Assembly: GCA_020829485.1 (NCBI GenBank)
Contig: JAIVFU010000065.1
Location: 1-40,423, forward strand
Length of the DNA stretch: 40,423 nucleotides
DNA from: Nostoc sp. CHAB 5834
Lineage (GTDB): Bacteria; Cyanobacteriota; Cyanobacteriia; Cyanobacteriales; Nostocaceae
Direction: 5' to 3'
In this document: positions 1 to 6,702 of the stretch, piece by piece
How positions within the stretch are numbered: position 1 is the first letter of the stretch
How the letters are laid out: every line of letters begins with the position of its first letter
Program-made: the position numbers and the translations under genes
The notes under the pieces: generated by a model
Database searches by the model: none
Told to the model about the DNA's origin: nothing
The model's input: only the letters and a program-made list of their open reading frames with translations

Positions 1-18
1 CGACTGAGCTACATCCTC
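1..18 (-). tRNA. tRNA, 5' end only (cut by window edge)
   Basis: On the minus strand the first 18 bases read GAGGATG-TA-GCTC-AGTCG, which is a 7-nt acceptor strand, the two linker bases and the 5' half of a D arm. The rest, including the anticodon, lies outside the window, so the amino acid cannot be given. It follows two further tRNA-like units on the same strand with gaps of a few bases, as in the tRNA arrays known from Anabaena/Nostoc replicons. Confidence 0.7.
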
Positions 19-25
19 ATTTGGA

Positions 26-97
26 AGCCTTGACGGGAGTTGCACCCGCTTCTCCGTGCTTGAGAGGCACAGCGACTTGTCTATTTGTCCACAAGGC
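26..97 (-). tRNA. tRNA-like unit, possible anticodon CUC (Glu), non-canonical
   Basis: The minus strand gives a six-pair acceptor (GCCTTG with CAAGGC), an anticodon stem TGTGC/GCACG around the loop CTCTCAA (anticodon CTC after U33) and a T stem GCGGG/CCCGT. The D loop lacks the usual GG pair and the T loop is TGCAACT rather than TTCRANY, so tertiary contacts would be weak. It may be a degenerate array member. The amino acid assignment is tentative. Confidence 0.55.
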
Positions 98-101
98 TAC
101 A

Positions 102-179
102 CGGGGATGATGGGATTTGAACCCACGGTCTTTCGCACGAATAAAGCGACTGCTTTAAACCAGACTAAGCTACACCCCC
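102..179 (-). tRNA. tRNA-like unit, anticodon arm degenerate
   Basis: The acceptor GGGGGTG/CATCCCC, D stem GCTT/AAGC and T arm GTGGG-TTCAAAT-CCCAT fold normally over 78 nt. The anticodon arm does not: TCGC/GCGA closes a 9-nt loop, or a 7-nt loop TTATTCG if a T-T mismatch is accepted, which would make the anticodon ATT. This is the first unit of the minus-strand array; about 200 bases without a gene separate it from the HNH gene upstream. Confidence 0.65.
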
Positions 180-381
180 ACGTTGGATGGCAATTATTTA
201 GTTTTCATGGTTCAGAAGTGTTTGCGCTATGCCTTTTTGAGAGGCTGTAGTGCTTTACTACATATATGCTACATAATGTATTACAAGGTGTCAAGGGCGT
301 ACTACAAACTTTTTAAAAGAATTGAGAGGGCAGTGTTATGTAATCGCGCTTATTGCCCTCTCTAGCTAGGGTTGAAGTTAA

Positions 382-903
382 TTACTCGTTCTCACTCAGG
401 CGTTGTGCGTTCCAAAACTGTTCGGCAAATGCAACTGCTGGGTGAATTGGGGCTTTGGGCTTGTTTTTGAGTACCATTCCAGCTTCGTGAGGTAGGCGAT
501 CGCTCTTGATTGAATTACACTTCTCACACGCCGTTACAACGTTGTCCCAACTGTGCAGCCCACCTTTTGAGCGGGGGATTACATGGTCAAGCGTTAGACG
601 CTTACTGCTGCCGCAGTATTGGCAGGTGTGGCTATCACGCTTTAACACCTCACGCCGATTTACAGGTGGTACTTTCCAGTGGCGTTCGGGATTACCAACA
701 GTCAAGCGAATATGTTCGGGAACTTGTAGTACAACACTAGGTGAGCGGACTTCCCACTGCTTTGTAGTACCAAAGTTCAACGATTCTGCCTGACCTGTGA
801 CTAACAGCACGATTGCTCGTTTGATGTTGATACGTGCCAGTGGTAGGTAGTTTTTGGAGAACACCACCACCGAATTTTGTAATATGTGTGGTTGAGCTTG
901 CAT
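382..903 (-). CDS. HNH endonuclease
   Basis: A protein of about 173 residues with a central HNH/zinc-finger nuclease fold. CQYCG and CEKCN form the zinc-binding Cys pairs, and LTLDHVIPRSKGG followed by SWDNVV gives the H-N-H core with the metal-binding histidine in DHV. The N-terminal 80 residues belong to the short cyanobacterial HNH type that stands alone and has no methylase partner. The open frame can be read from a TTG at 921, but GAGGAG lies 7 nt before a GTG (906) and 10 nt before the ATG at 903, so one of these two is the start. It is the gene immediately upstream of the tRNA array, on the same strand, and could share transcripts with it or have been carried with it. Sure of the family, not of the target. 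Confidence 0.9.
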   Translation of the reverse strand: MQAQPHILQNSVVVFSKNYLPLARINIKRAIVLLVTGQAESLNFGTTKQWEVRSPSVVLQVPEHIRLTVGNPERHWKVPPVNRREVLKRDSHTCQYCGSSKRLTLDHVIPRSKGGLHSWDNVVTACEKCNSIKSDRLPHEAGMVLKNKPKAPIHPAVAFAEQFWNAQRLSENE

Positions 904-918
904 CACTGATTCACTCCT

Positions 919-957
919 CAAAAAATAACCCCCGCCTCTGGTGAACAGGAGCGGGGG
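919..957 (-). terminator. intrinsic terminator or attenuator in the HNH leader
   Basis: CCCCCGC (929-935) pairs with GCGGGGG (951-957); on the minus strand the stem is followed by TTATTTTTT and then at once by the GAGGAG Shine-Dalgarno of the HNH gene. It lies just after the stop of the small frame ending at 981, so it may simply end that transcript, or it may gate the HNH gene. Confidence 0.7.
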
Positions 958-980
958 TCAGGTAGTTGATACTTTTTGCC

Positions 981-1199
981 CTATGTTGGTGCTATAAAAC
1001 ACTTGCACCTCCCGCTTTGGATAAGTTGGTCTAGATTCAGCCATCCGGCAATTACTCCCAAAATGCCTTCACTTGCAGATTTATCGCCGTAGAACAGATA
1101 CATTCCCTCAAACGCAAACAGCACGATTACTCTGCCTAAACCCTTGCTGGGTCGGCAATGCATCGCGCTACTAATGGTTGAGGAGAATCTGCTTATCAT
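981..1199 (-). CDS. small hypothetical protein, partly hydrophobic
   Basis: A 72-residue frame starting at the ATG at 1199, with a hydrophobic run (VIVLFAFEGMYLF) in the middle. The frame stays open further upstream, but that part reads through repeat-type sequence and is probably not coding. There is no good ribosome-binding site. The main support is the strong terminator-like hairpin 24 bases past its stop. I do not recognise the protein; it could be an open frame without function. Confidence 0.3.
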   Translation of the reverse strand: MISRFSSTISSAMHCRPSKGLGRVIVLFAFEGMYLFYGDKSASEGILGVIAGWLNLDQLIQSGRCKCFIAPT

Positions 1200-1278
1200 T
1201 GAAGGCTTGTAGTATTTGTAATTGGGACTTATATCAATAATACAGTTGTAGTATGCGTTTGTCCACTGCCCTCTGCCC

Positions 1279-1538
1279 TCTGATCCAGCCTGTGGATAAG
1301 AGTGCATTTGTTCTGGGAGCGTTTGCTTTCTCTGCACTCAAAAGCAAAGGCGATCGCTCTGGTCGCCTTTCCTCTTCCCTGCAATGGGACAGAACTAAAG
1401 GGGAATCAAAAACGAAACGCGTGACGCTTTTCAATGGACAAGGCGATCGCACTCGACCGCCTTTTCCTCTAAGAAACTGATCGCTTCCCCCCACTTCTCT
1501 GATCCAGCCTGTGGTTCTAGCGCATTTGTTCTAGGAGA
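1279..1538 (+). repeat. two direct copies of a 41-bp repeat in a gene-free stretch (1200-1600)
   Basis: Copies at 1279-1319 and 1498-1538 share TCTGATCCAGCCTGTGG and then GCATTTGTTCT, 179 bp apart. HIP1 sites, 'cgcctttcc' stretches and the TTCTTAGAGG motif (minus orientation, 1466-1475) lie between them. I see no gene from 1200 to 1600. Confidence 0.7.
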
Positions 1539-1599
1539 GTAGTTTACCGCCGTAGGCATCACTTCGCACCGTTGATTGCCTCTTCCTCTAAAGTTGTTG

Positions 1600-1698
1600 C
1601 TACGAAAGGCTTTGCCTGTGATAAGAATTGGCTTGTTAGTTGCTGACGATGTTGGGTTTGGCAAAATCTATAAAAAAGGCGATCGCACTTCTATCTAA
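1600..1698 (+). pseudogene. fragment of an SF2/SNF2-type helicase (Walker A region)
   Basis: One frame reads LRKALPVIRIGLLVADDV then GFGKI before a stop at 1696-1698. The pattern KAL-P-(I/L)R-(I/L)LLIADDVG-GKT is the ATP-binding motif region of SNF2-like helicases of the restriction and defence type. Only about 30 codons remain, the final T/S of the P-loop is changed to I, and no start or other motif is present, so this is a scrap. It overlaps the ParA remnant in another frame. Confidence 0.5.
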
Positions 1699-1864
1699 AT
1701 CAAAAGAAGCGACGGTGTTAAAAACTGTGATTCACCAGAAACAAGCGATCGCAGATACTTTTGGTCAAGCTGCAACAATCTGGGATTTACCTGGCCGTCA
1801 AGCAGCAGAATCAGCACGGGAGTATGAGCGGTTATTTAAAGAAATCTTGGGGATGTTGCCATGA
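1649..1864 (+). pseudogene. ParA-family ATPase, C-terminal remnant
   Basis: The residues from VIHQKQAIADTF through AATIWDLPGRQAAESAREY to the end match the C-terminal helices of plasmid ParA proteins, where a Q-A-ADTF segment precedes T-(V/I)W-L and a conserved AA-EY-LF. The P-loop, switch and Walker B parts are missing, because an in-frame TAG lies just before 1640 and the sequence upstream is repeat and helicase debris. It may still be translated from the ATG at 1649 (71 residues), since its stop overlaps the next start as ATGA. It marks this DNA as a plasmid partition locus damaged by recombination. Confidence 0.6.
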
Positions 1865-2235
1865 GCGCCAAAAAGCGAAAGCCCCTCGATGATGCTCTAG
1901 CTCATGAGTTTGTTTATGGTTCTCTAAACCAGGAGACTGTAAACTCAGAGATTCAAAACGACACTCAGCCAATACCAGAGCAGGAACCTTTACCACAATC
2001 TAAATTACCTATATCACCTATATCATCTATATCCACCCCGCAACCAGCTAAGTTTAATCTCATGTCTCAACTTCAGCAAACCAATCATCCTAAAGAACCG
2101 ACAATCAGATTAACTGTTGATTTGCCTGAATCAATGCACCGTAAGTTATCTGTGCTGGCAGCTAAGACAAGTAAGAAAAAGGTTGAAATTATAAGGTTTT
2201 TACTGGATGAAGCACTTAAGGATATAGAAGAGTAA
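1861..2235 (+). CDS. ribbon-helix-helix protein, likely plasmid partition partner
   Basis: 124 residues. The first 80 are polar and low in complexity (PISPISSIST and a Q/P-rich tract). The last 45 form a ribbon-helix-helix: the beta strand TIRLTVDLPE, then the helices MHRKLSVLAAKTSKKKV and EIIRFLLDEALKDI. Its ATG overlaps the TGA of the ParA remnant, the layout of parA followed by a small centromere-binding ParG/CopG-type protein. By family it would bind DNA as a dimer and act with ParA at a centromere. With ParA truncated here it may depend on another ParA or act only as a repressor. A terminator follows. Confidence 0.75.
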   Translation: MSAKKRKPLDDALAHEFVYGSLNQETVNSEIQNDTQPIPEQEPLPQSKLPISPISSISTPQPAKFNLMSQLQQTNHPKEPTIRLTVDLPESMHRKLSVLAAKTSKKKVEIIRFLLDEALKDIEE

Positions 2236-2285
2236 TGCAGTAATTGATGCAGTAATGCAGTATTTAAGCAAATAAGTATTTATGA

Positions 2286-2320
2286 GGCGATCTGGTTGTA
2301 ATGACTGCGATCGCCTTTTT
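2286..2320 (+). terminator. intrinsic terminator after the partition pair
   Basis: GGCGATC (2286-2292) pairs with GATCGCC (2309-2315) and TTTTT follows. It is built around a HIP1 core. Between the RHH stop and this stem lies a small tandem repeat of ATGCAGTAA. Confidence 0.6.
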
Positions 2321-2450
2321 GCGTACCTTTTCCGCCTTAAATTCTCGTGTATCCGCCCTTTGGTAGACTCGATAACTTAAATCAAACTCAAAGGCGATCG
2401 CACTCCCAAACCGCGTAGGCGAAGCCCGTCGTAGACATCGCCCTTTTCCT

Positions 2451-2654
2451 CTAAGAAAAATTACTGCTTCTTACTTGTTCCAGAAAGTTAGGCAGCAAAG
2501 ACTTTAATGAACTATTTACCGCAATCTCCTTGTTTTTCACCTTATGGAAAACGATTTCAGTTGTTTCAACAGCCTCATCAAATGAGCAATCAAGCTGTTC
2601 TTTAACCATAAAAACTAGCTTGGTTACCTGGTCTAAAAGTTCAGTGCTGTACAT
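2451..2654 (-). CDS. hypothetical small protein
   Basis: 67 residues, MYSTELLDQVTKLVFMVKEQ at the N terminus, predicted to be mostly helical and mildly acidic. AGAGGATAAAACAG places a Shine-Dalgarno 9 nt before the ATG. That AGAGG belongs to one copy of the TTCTTAGAGG motif (2664-2673), and the stop codon TAG belongs to a second copy in the same orientation (2448-2457), so the gene is framed by direct repeats like a cassette. It resembles no family I know. Confidence 0.6.
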   Translation of the reverse strand: MYSTELLDQVTKLVFMVKEQLDCSFDEAVETTEIVFHKVKNKEIAVNSSLKSLLPNFLEQVRSSNFS

Positions 2655-2702
2655 CTGTTTTATCCTCTAAGAAAAATTGTTAATTGAGCGCTTGAGCGAA
2701 GT

Positions 2703-3290
2703 TTATGGCAATTTAGCGCGATCGACAAACTCACCCCTCTGTAGCGAAAGCTCAAGCCTTTTCTTCCGAGCCTGATACTTCAGCCAACCTAGAATTTTTA
2801 GCTCAACATAGTCAGCTTTGACGTTGTGCTGTTTGCATAAGTTTTCAATGTAAGCGCTGTAAATTTGATTTATTCCGGGATTATTTGCAAATAAATTCAA
2901 AGCATAGGTCAGTAAATCTGATTCAGTAAAATTAATCTCTCTAGCTCTGGAACAAGCTAATTCATAAATATTAGCTGGTACAAAACTAGGAAATTCGGTA
3001 CTGTACATTCCTGAGTCTGCTGGCTTAGGAATAATTTGTCTACTGTAAATTGATTCGTCTGTCAAAAACAGACTTAAAGCAAATGTTGCTGTTTGGGACT
3101 TGGAAAACGACAGCGCCGTACCTCGCAATACTGCTTTATTGTAGGTTTCCTTGAGTACAAAGACATTGCAGATTTCTACCGTACCCTCTTTAATTGAGAC
3201 TACATCTTGCCCGTTAATTTTACCAAAATCTTCGTGAGTCAAGAGAAACTGTTGCAGCTGCTCAATTGTTCTGGGTACAGGCATAATCAT
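2703..3290 (-). CDS. hypothetical protein, coupled to an RHH-type gene
   Basis: 195 residues with no recognisable catalytic motif; soluble, mixed alpha/beta, ending in a basic stretch (KYQARKKRLELSLQRG). The start ATG shares its A with the TAA of the upstream gene (TAATG) and AAGGAG sits just before it, so translation is coupled. A second ATG two codons later is also possible. Gene order small RHH-like protein, then this one, resembles a toxin-antitoxin or plasmid-maintenance pair, but nothing in the sequence identifies it as a toxin. Confidence 0.65.
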   Translation of the reverse strand: MIMPVPRTIEQLQQFLLTHEDFGKINGQDVVSIKEGTVEICNVFVLKETYNKAVLRGTALSFSKSQTATFALSLFLTDESIYSRQIIPKPADSGMYSTEFPSFVPANIYELACSRAREINFTESDLLTYALNLFANNPGINQIYSAYIENLCKQHNVKADYVELKILGWLKYQARKKRLELSLQRGEFVDRAKLP

Positions 3291-3517
3291 TACTCCTTAT
3301 CTTTAGATTCGTTCTCTATACGTTGTTTTCTCGTCTTACGGAAAACTTCAACCTTGTTTCGCCTTTCTGCTTCTGCGTAAGCTCCAGTTTTTAGACAATC
3401 GGCGGCCATAGACGAAAGCGATTGCCCACTATCAGAAGCCAATTCTTCCAGTAATTTTTTTAAATCGTCCGATATCGTGACATCAATTTTTGCCATTATT
3501 TTTGTAGCTACCGCCAT
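3290..3517 (-). CDS. small RHH/CopG-like DNA-binding protein
   Basis: 75 residues, or 68 if it begins at the second Met (3496). KIDVTISDDLKKLLEELASD followed by SGQSLSSMAADCLKTGA has the strand-helix-helix spacing of Arc/CopG-type ribbon-helix-helix proteins, with a basic and then acidic tail (KTRKQRIENESKDKE). Neither start has a clear Shine-Dalgarno. Overlap with the next gene suggests a two-gene operon in which this protein represses its own promoter. Confidence 0.6.
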   Translation of the reverse strand: MAVATKIMAKIDVTISDDLKKLLEELASDSGQSLSSMAADCLKTGAYAEAERRNKVEVFRKTRKQRIENESKDKE

Positions 3518-3673
3518 TCTACAGCTTATATGCTTGAATAAGATTAATTATGCCTCGGATTAGCGGCACGGTGCTAAGATATCAAAAGTTAAAGCGATCG
3601 CACCCCTGAGAAGACTGCGATCGCTCCCACCAAAAGGCAGTTCCATCCAAATAGTCTTGGAGGCAATTTTATT

Positions 3674-3925
3674 ATGGAGCAAAACGGAATTTATATTATC
3701 AAAGCTTTATCTGTGCAAGATTTTCTCACACAACACCCAATGAAGCATGAGGATTTAGCGCGATTGCTAGGTGTGTGTGTTGATGCAGTTAACTCTTGGT
3801 CATGTGGTAGACGTAACCCAAGATCACAAATTCTTACACATTTAGCAACACTGGATGAGCGATTCAGAGAAAATCCACCGTTGAGGGAAAAGTTTGTTAA
3901 ACCTGTACTTTGTACAGTTTCTTAA
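3674..3925 (+). CDS. helix-turn-helix (XRE-like) small protein
   Basis: 83 residues. MKHEDLARLLGVCVDAVNSW then SCGRRNPRSQIL fits a lambda-repressor-type HTH: two helices, a recognition helix beginning V-DAVNSW, and a GRRNP turn. GGAGG lies about 10 nt before the ATG. Two HIP1 octamers flank the likely promoter about 70 bp upstream. The gene closes with a terminator, so it is transcribed alone. Confidence 0.75.
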   Translation: MEQNGIYIIKALSVQDFLTQHPMKHEDLARLLGVCVDAVNSWSCGRRNPRSQILTHLATLDERFRENPPLREKFVKPVLCTVS

Positions 3926-3957
3926 TAGATTTTAAAAAAGATTGTACATTGTACATT

Positions 3958-3979
3958 GCTGCTGTAAGGCAGCTTTTTT
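3958..3979 (+). terminator. intrinsic terminator after the HTH gene
   Basis: GCTGC (3958-3962) and GCAGC (3969-3973) pair across TGTAAG and are followed by TTTTTT. Just upstream is a run of GTACA-type repeats (tgtactttgtaca, tgtacattgtaca). Confidence 0.75.
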
Positions 3980-4010
3980 ATTGTTAAAGCAGTCTAGTAA
4001 AAGATTGCTT

Positions 4011-4550
4011 ATGTCATTAACATTCAGAGAGGCAAAAGCCCAGCTAAATGCTGCTAATGTGGGGGAGCTACGCAACATATTAGAGCAAGTAAACAGACCA
4101 ACAACAGAACCTATTTCTACAGAAGATTTTGAGATGCTGAGGGTGATTTATCCTTTGACTCAACAAGGTATAACTATACAAGAAGCGCTTAATTCATACA
4201 ATGAATCGCCTCAAAATAATGTACCTACTGTTAATGAAATGCTCAATACTTTGAGGGAAGAGTTTCTTGCTAGTGGCGTAGAAGATGCTTTGCGGCGAGA
4301 TGCTAAAAGCTTTTATATGCTCTACTTTCAGATGTGGGGTGATGCTATGAGAAGCCCGGAAATTCTTAACGATCCAGATATTAAAGCAGCTTATAAAGGT
4401 GCAACAATTTCAACCTTAGAAGCTATGCAAGAAATTAACCCTACTTTTTTGATGAGCTTCAAAAACAGGCTAAGAAACAAAGGCTTTCTACCATCACTAA
4501 ATCAGCCTCAACTAATGGAGGCAGGGATAGATACTCAGGAGGCGGCTTAA
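4011..4550 (+). CDS. hypothetical protein, first gene of a plus-strand operon
   Basis: 179 residues from the ATG at 4011. The frame is open from 3942, but that part contains the terminator of the previous gene, so the inner start is better. The protein is soluble and helical with no known motif: an N-terminal segment SLTFREAKAQLNAANVGELR, then a segment rich in Asn/Glu, then RNKGFLPSLNQPQ near the end. Its TAA overlaps the ATG of the next small gene, and AGGAGG inside its last codons serves that gene. The operon seems to run through 6655. Confidence 0.7.
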   Translation: MSLTFREAKAQLNAANVGELRNILEQVNRPTTEPISTEDFEMLRVIYPLTQQGITIQEALNSYNESPQNNVPTVNEMLNTLREEFLASGVEDALRRDAKSFYMLYFQMWGDAMRSPEILNDPDIKAAYKGATISTLEAMQEINPTFLMSFKNRLRNKGFLPSLNQPQLMEAGIDTQEAA

Positions 4551-4663
4551 TGGAATTTCTAATTATTAGTGGTGCGATCGCTCTCTCAATCATTCTTGTA
4601 AATTACATTATGACCAAGCCGCAGGAGGCACAGCAATGGCAGATACAAAGCTTAATCAAATAA
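4550..4663 (+). CDS. 37-residue single-span membrane peptide
   Basis: The start overlaps the preceding TAA as TAATG and has AGGAGG 7-8 nt upstream. The peptide opens MEFLIISGAIALSIILVNYI, one membrane segment, and continues with a polar tail TKPQEAQQWQIQSLIK. Its last 28 nt overlap the start of the next gene in another frame, and its codons hold that gene's AGGAGG. Length, membrane span and tight coupling on both sides argue for a real gene. Function unknown; the tail anchor of the protein at 6155-6655 is similar in character. Confidence 0.6.
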   Translation: MEFLIISGAIALSIILVNYIMTKPQEAQQWQIQSLIK

Positions 4664-5310
4664 GCGAAAAACGCGGTCTTGGGGTTTCCCCAAGTGGAGC
4701 GATTTTTCAAGAGAAGTTAACTTACACAGCTGTAGACTTGGCGAAAGAATTGGGAACAAGTGACACAAATATTAGAACTAATTGGCTTCCCAAACTTGAA
4801 GAGGTTTTCTGGTGGAAGGTCGCAGACTTAAAAGATAGTGACAGGTTTACTGCCTGGGCTAGAGAAGAATTCTTTAATCTTCAGGCTGCTGTTAGTCCTA
4901 AAGTTCCTATGCGATCGCCTGACTCCATTATCCTCCGTGATAATAGTGGAAAACCTCTAATGAAGTCTAACTCTGACCGCATAGGCATTGAGGCATATAA
5001 ACAACAGATTTGGGAACGATACAACCGCCGACCTGAAAAACGGGTGGACGCTCCGGCTGAAATTGTCCCTGTAGAAGTGCTTGATGCTGACATCATAGAG
5101 CGTGAAGAAACAGCACTTACTAATATTGACAGTTTAGGTAACTTTCTTGACTTAAATCTCTCAAACTTCATGCAATCCGGCAGGGCTTTAGGCAATGAAA
5201 TCGGGGCAATTTTCTTAGAGGAAACTGCTAAGGGAGCAGATGAAACTATTAGAAACGGGCTGAATACTTTGGGAAAGGCTCTAAACCCGCGCTCCCGCCG
5301 CAAATCTTAA
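4636..5310 (+). CDS. hypothetical protein with a possible N-terminal DNA-binding domain
   Basis: 224 residues with AGGAGG 7 nt before the ATG. Residues 30-75 (LTYTAVDLAKELGTSDTNIR followed by NWLPKLEEVFWW) could form a helix-turn-helix, with DLAKELG then a Ser-Asp-Asn-Ile turn. The middle is basic and polar and the last 60 residues are helical, with GRALGNEIGAIFLEE and a basic end NPRSRRKS. It lies inside the 4.0-6.7 kb run of overlapping genes. No catalytic motif seen. Confidence 0.65.
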   Translation: MADTKLNQISEKRGLGVSPSGAIFQEKLTYTAVDLAKELGTSDTNIRTNWLPKLEEVFWWKVADLKDSDRFTAWAREEFFNLQAAVSPKVPMRSPDSIILRDNSGKPLMKSNSDRIGIEAYKQQIWERYNRRPEKRVDAPAEIVPVEVLDADIIEREETALTNIDSLGNFLDLNLSNFMQSGRALGNEIGAIFLEETAKGADETIRNGLNTLGKALNPRSRRKS

Positions 5311-5325
5311 AGTGGTTTTTCTTAC

Positions 5326-5362
5326 AAAGTTGGGCGCACGGAAACCGTGACGCACCCACTTT
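5326..5362 (+). promoter_or_regulatory. nested hairpin between two operon genes
   Basis: AAAGT..GGG..GC pairs with GC..CCCACTTT, and inside it ACGG-AAA-CCGT forms a tetra-pair tip. There is no U tract, so it is not an obvious terminator. It may act as a processing site or stability element between the genes ending at 5310 and starting at 5479. Confidence 0.45.
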
Positions 5363-5478
5363 GCGCTCTGCTCACGGCTTTGTGCTTGCGATCGCACTTG
5401 GTCTAATTTGGTTTGCACAATTCACTATCTCAGGCTACTTACACGCCTGGGGTCAATCACTTTATAGGAGTTACGAAC

Positions 5479-6162
5479 ATGGCTACAGCAAAAACTCAGA
5501 CTCAATCAACTCAAACTGAATGGATTGATGAAATGACTTATCAAGCTGGTGTACACATTGAAAAGGGGAAACAGCGATCGCATACACTACGCGGTGAACG
5601 TTCTAAAACTAAAGCTGCCCAAATATGGGCTGATAAGCAGGACATAGAAATGGAACTCGCCGAAGCTCCCAAGTTTGCAACTCTGCGCGGGGCAGTGCAG
5701 ATATGGCTAAAACCGCAAGAAATGGTCAGGCTACCATCTTTACCATTCGACGGAGAACCCCCAAACCCTTCGCCGAACCCCCCACCGAATCCCCCAAACC
5801 TTCGAGTAATAAAGACCGAATCTTATGATAATTTCGCTCAAAGTCCTACACAGCAACCATTTACACCAAGTTCGCCTCAACCCAATAAAGAGTTCGATGA
5901 AAGGCTGATGGGGTTCGTAGAACCAAGGGCGAAGCTTCCCCCCTACGGAGCAATCAGACAAATAGAGCGTGATTGGGTCGGTTACTTATGGTGTTTCCAC
6001 GACCCAGTTATTAGAAACCAAAAGGAAATTATCTTCAGGACTTGGGGTTATAAGTCGGGCGACGGTGACGGCTTCCAATCAGCACGGGCACGGCTGCACC
6101 AGATTTTGAGGGATGCAGGTATTCAACCAAAGACACGAGACAGGAGGATTATTAATGAATAG
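5479..6162 (+). CDS. hypothetical protein with a proline-rich linker
   Basis: 227 residues from the ATG at 5479, with GGAG 10 nt upstream; an earlier in-frame start at 5413 lacks a ribosome-binding site. The N-terminal half is basic (GKQRSHTLRGERSKTKAAQ). A low-complexity hinge follows (PPNPSPNPPPNPPN, near residues 92-105). The C-terminal half has conserved-looking aromatics (ERDWVGYLWCFHDP, IIFRTWGYKSGDGDGFQSAR). Its end overlaps the next gene by 8 nt and contains that gene's AGGAGG. Role unknown. Confidence 0.65.
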   Translation: MATAKTQTQSTQTEWIDEMTYQAGVHIEKGKQRSHTLRGERSKTKAAQIWADKQDIEMELAEAPKFATLRGAVQIWLKPQEMVRLPSLPFDGEPPNPSPNPPPNPPNLRVIKTESYDNFAQSPTQQPFTPSSPQPNKEFDERLMGFVEPRAKLPPYGAIRQIERDWVGYLWCFHDPVIRNQKEIIFRTWGYKSGDGDGFQSARARLHQILRDAGIQPKTRDRRIINE

Positions 6163-6655
6163 TTTGGAGTTTTGCGATCGCTATCTCCCTGATTACTGGG
6201 CAGAACGAGATTTACAGATGCTCATTCAAAAACGGCTACAGCGTTGGTGGTTTCTCGCTGCTCCTAATGAGGTGAGGGTCAAAACTCCTGCATCAACAAG
6301 GCGAATTGACATCAGCACTTGGTTAACGGTCTATGAAATTAAAAAGTGGTTGACCCGTGACAATATTTTTCATGCTGTAGCTCAAACTGAGCTTTACACT
6401 TTCTACGGGCCTAAGCTGATGTGGATATTTCCTAAACGCCGCGTAGTCGTAGGTCTTGCACCAACAGACGAGTCAGAGTATGAGCAAGCCTCACGGGTGG
6501 CGCGAGATTTCCGGCATATGGGTGTAGAGGTTATTTTTCTCAATGAAGTGGGGTTAGGGTTTGAAGTGCCGGAGATTGGAGGAGCATTATTAATTGCGGG
6601 AATAATTATTTTGGTAGGAGCGATCGCAACTTACTTTTTTACAAAATTCCTTTAA
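6155..6655 (+). CDS. PD-(D/E)XK-like nuclease-fold protein with C-terminal membrane anchor
   Basis: 166 residues from the ATG at 6155, with AGGAGG 7 nt upstream. RRIDISTWLTVYEIKKW gives D52, E61 and K63 in the D-x8-E-x-K spacing of restriction-endonuclease-like cores, after a strand with E39-V-R-V-K. A second alpha/beta part follows (LMWIFPKRRVVVGLAP, VEVIFLNEVGLGF). Residues 142-163 are one membrane span (GALLIAGIIILVGAIATYFF) with a short basic end. A nuclease fold tethered to a membrane next to unknown operon genes could be a plasmid defence or transfer component. Nuclease activity is inferred only from the motif. Confidence 0.6.
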   Translation: MNSLEFCDRYLPDYWAERDLQMLIQKRLQRWWFLAAPNEVRVKTPASTRRIDISTWLTVYEIKKWLTRDNIFHAVAQTELYTFYGPKLMWIFPKRRVVVGLAPTDESEYEQASRVARDFRHMGVEVIFLNEVGLGFEVPEIGGALLIAGIIILVGAIATYFFTKFL

Positions 6656-6702
6656 GAAAATTTCTCTTGAGGGAATTATTGATATATGTTTAAAGGAATA
6701 AT

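Noticed and set aside
506..793. Plus-strand open frames over the HNH gene
   Set aside because: They are opposite-strand shadows of a clear HNH endonuclease and have no ribosome-binding site or recognisable sequence.
1234..1494. Minus- and plus-strand frames of 75-86 codons
   Set aside because: They run through Nostoc-type repeats and HIP1 sites; their protein sequence is that of the repeats.
4881..5303. Minus-strand frame of 140 codons
   Set aside because: It lies opposite the 4636-5310 gene, which has a strong AGGAGG and operon context; the minus frame is rich in Ser/Arg, typical of a shadow.
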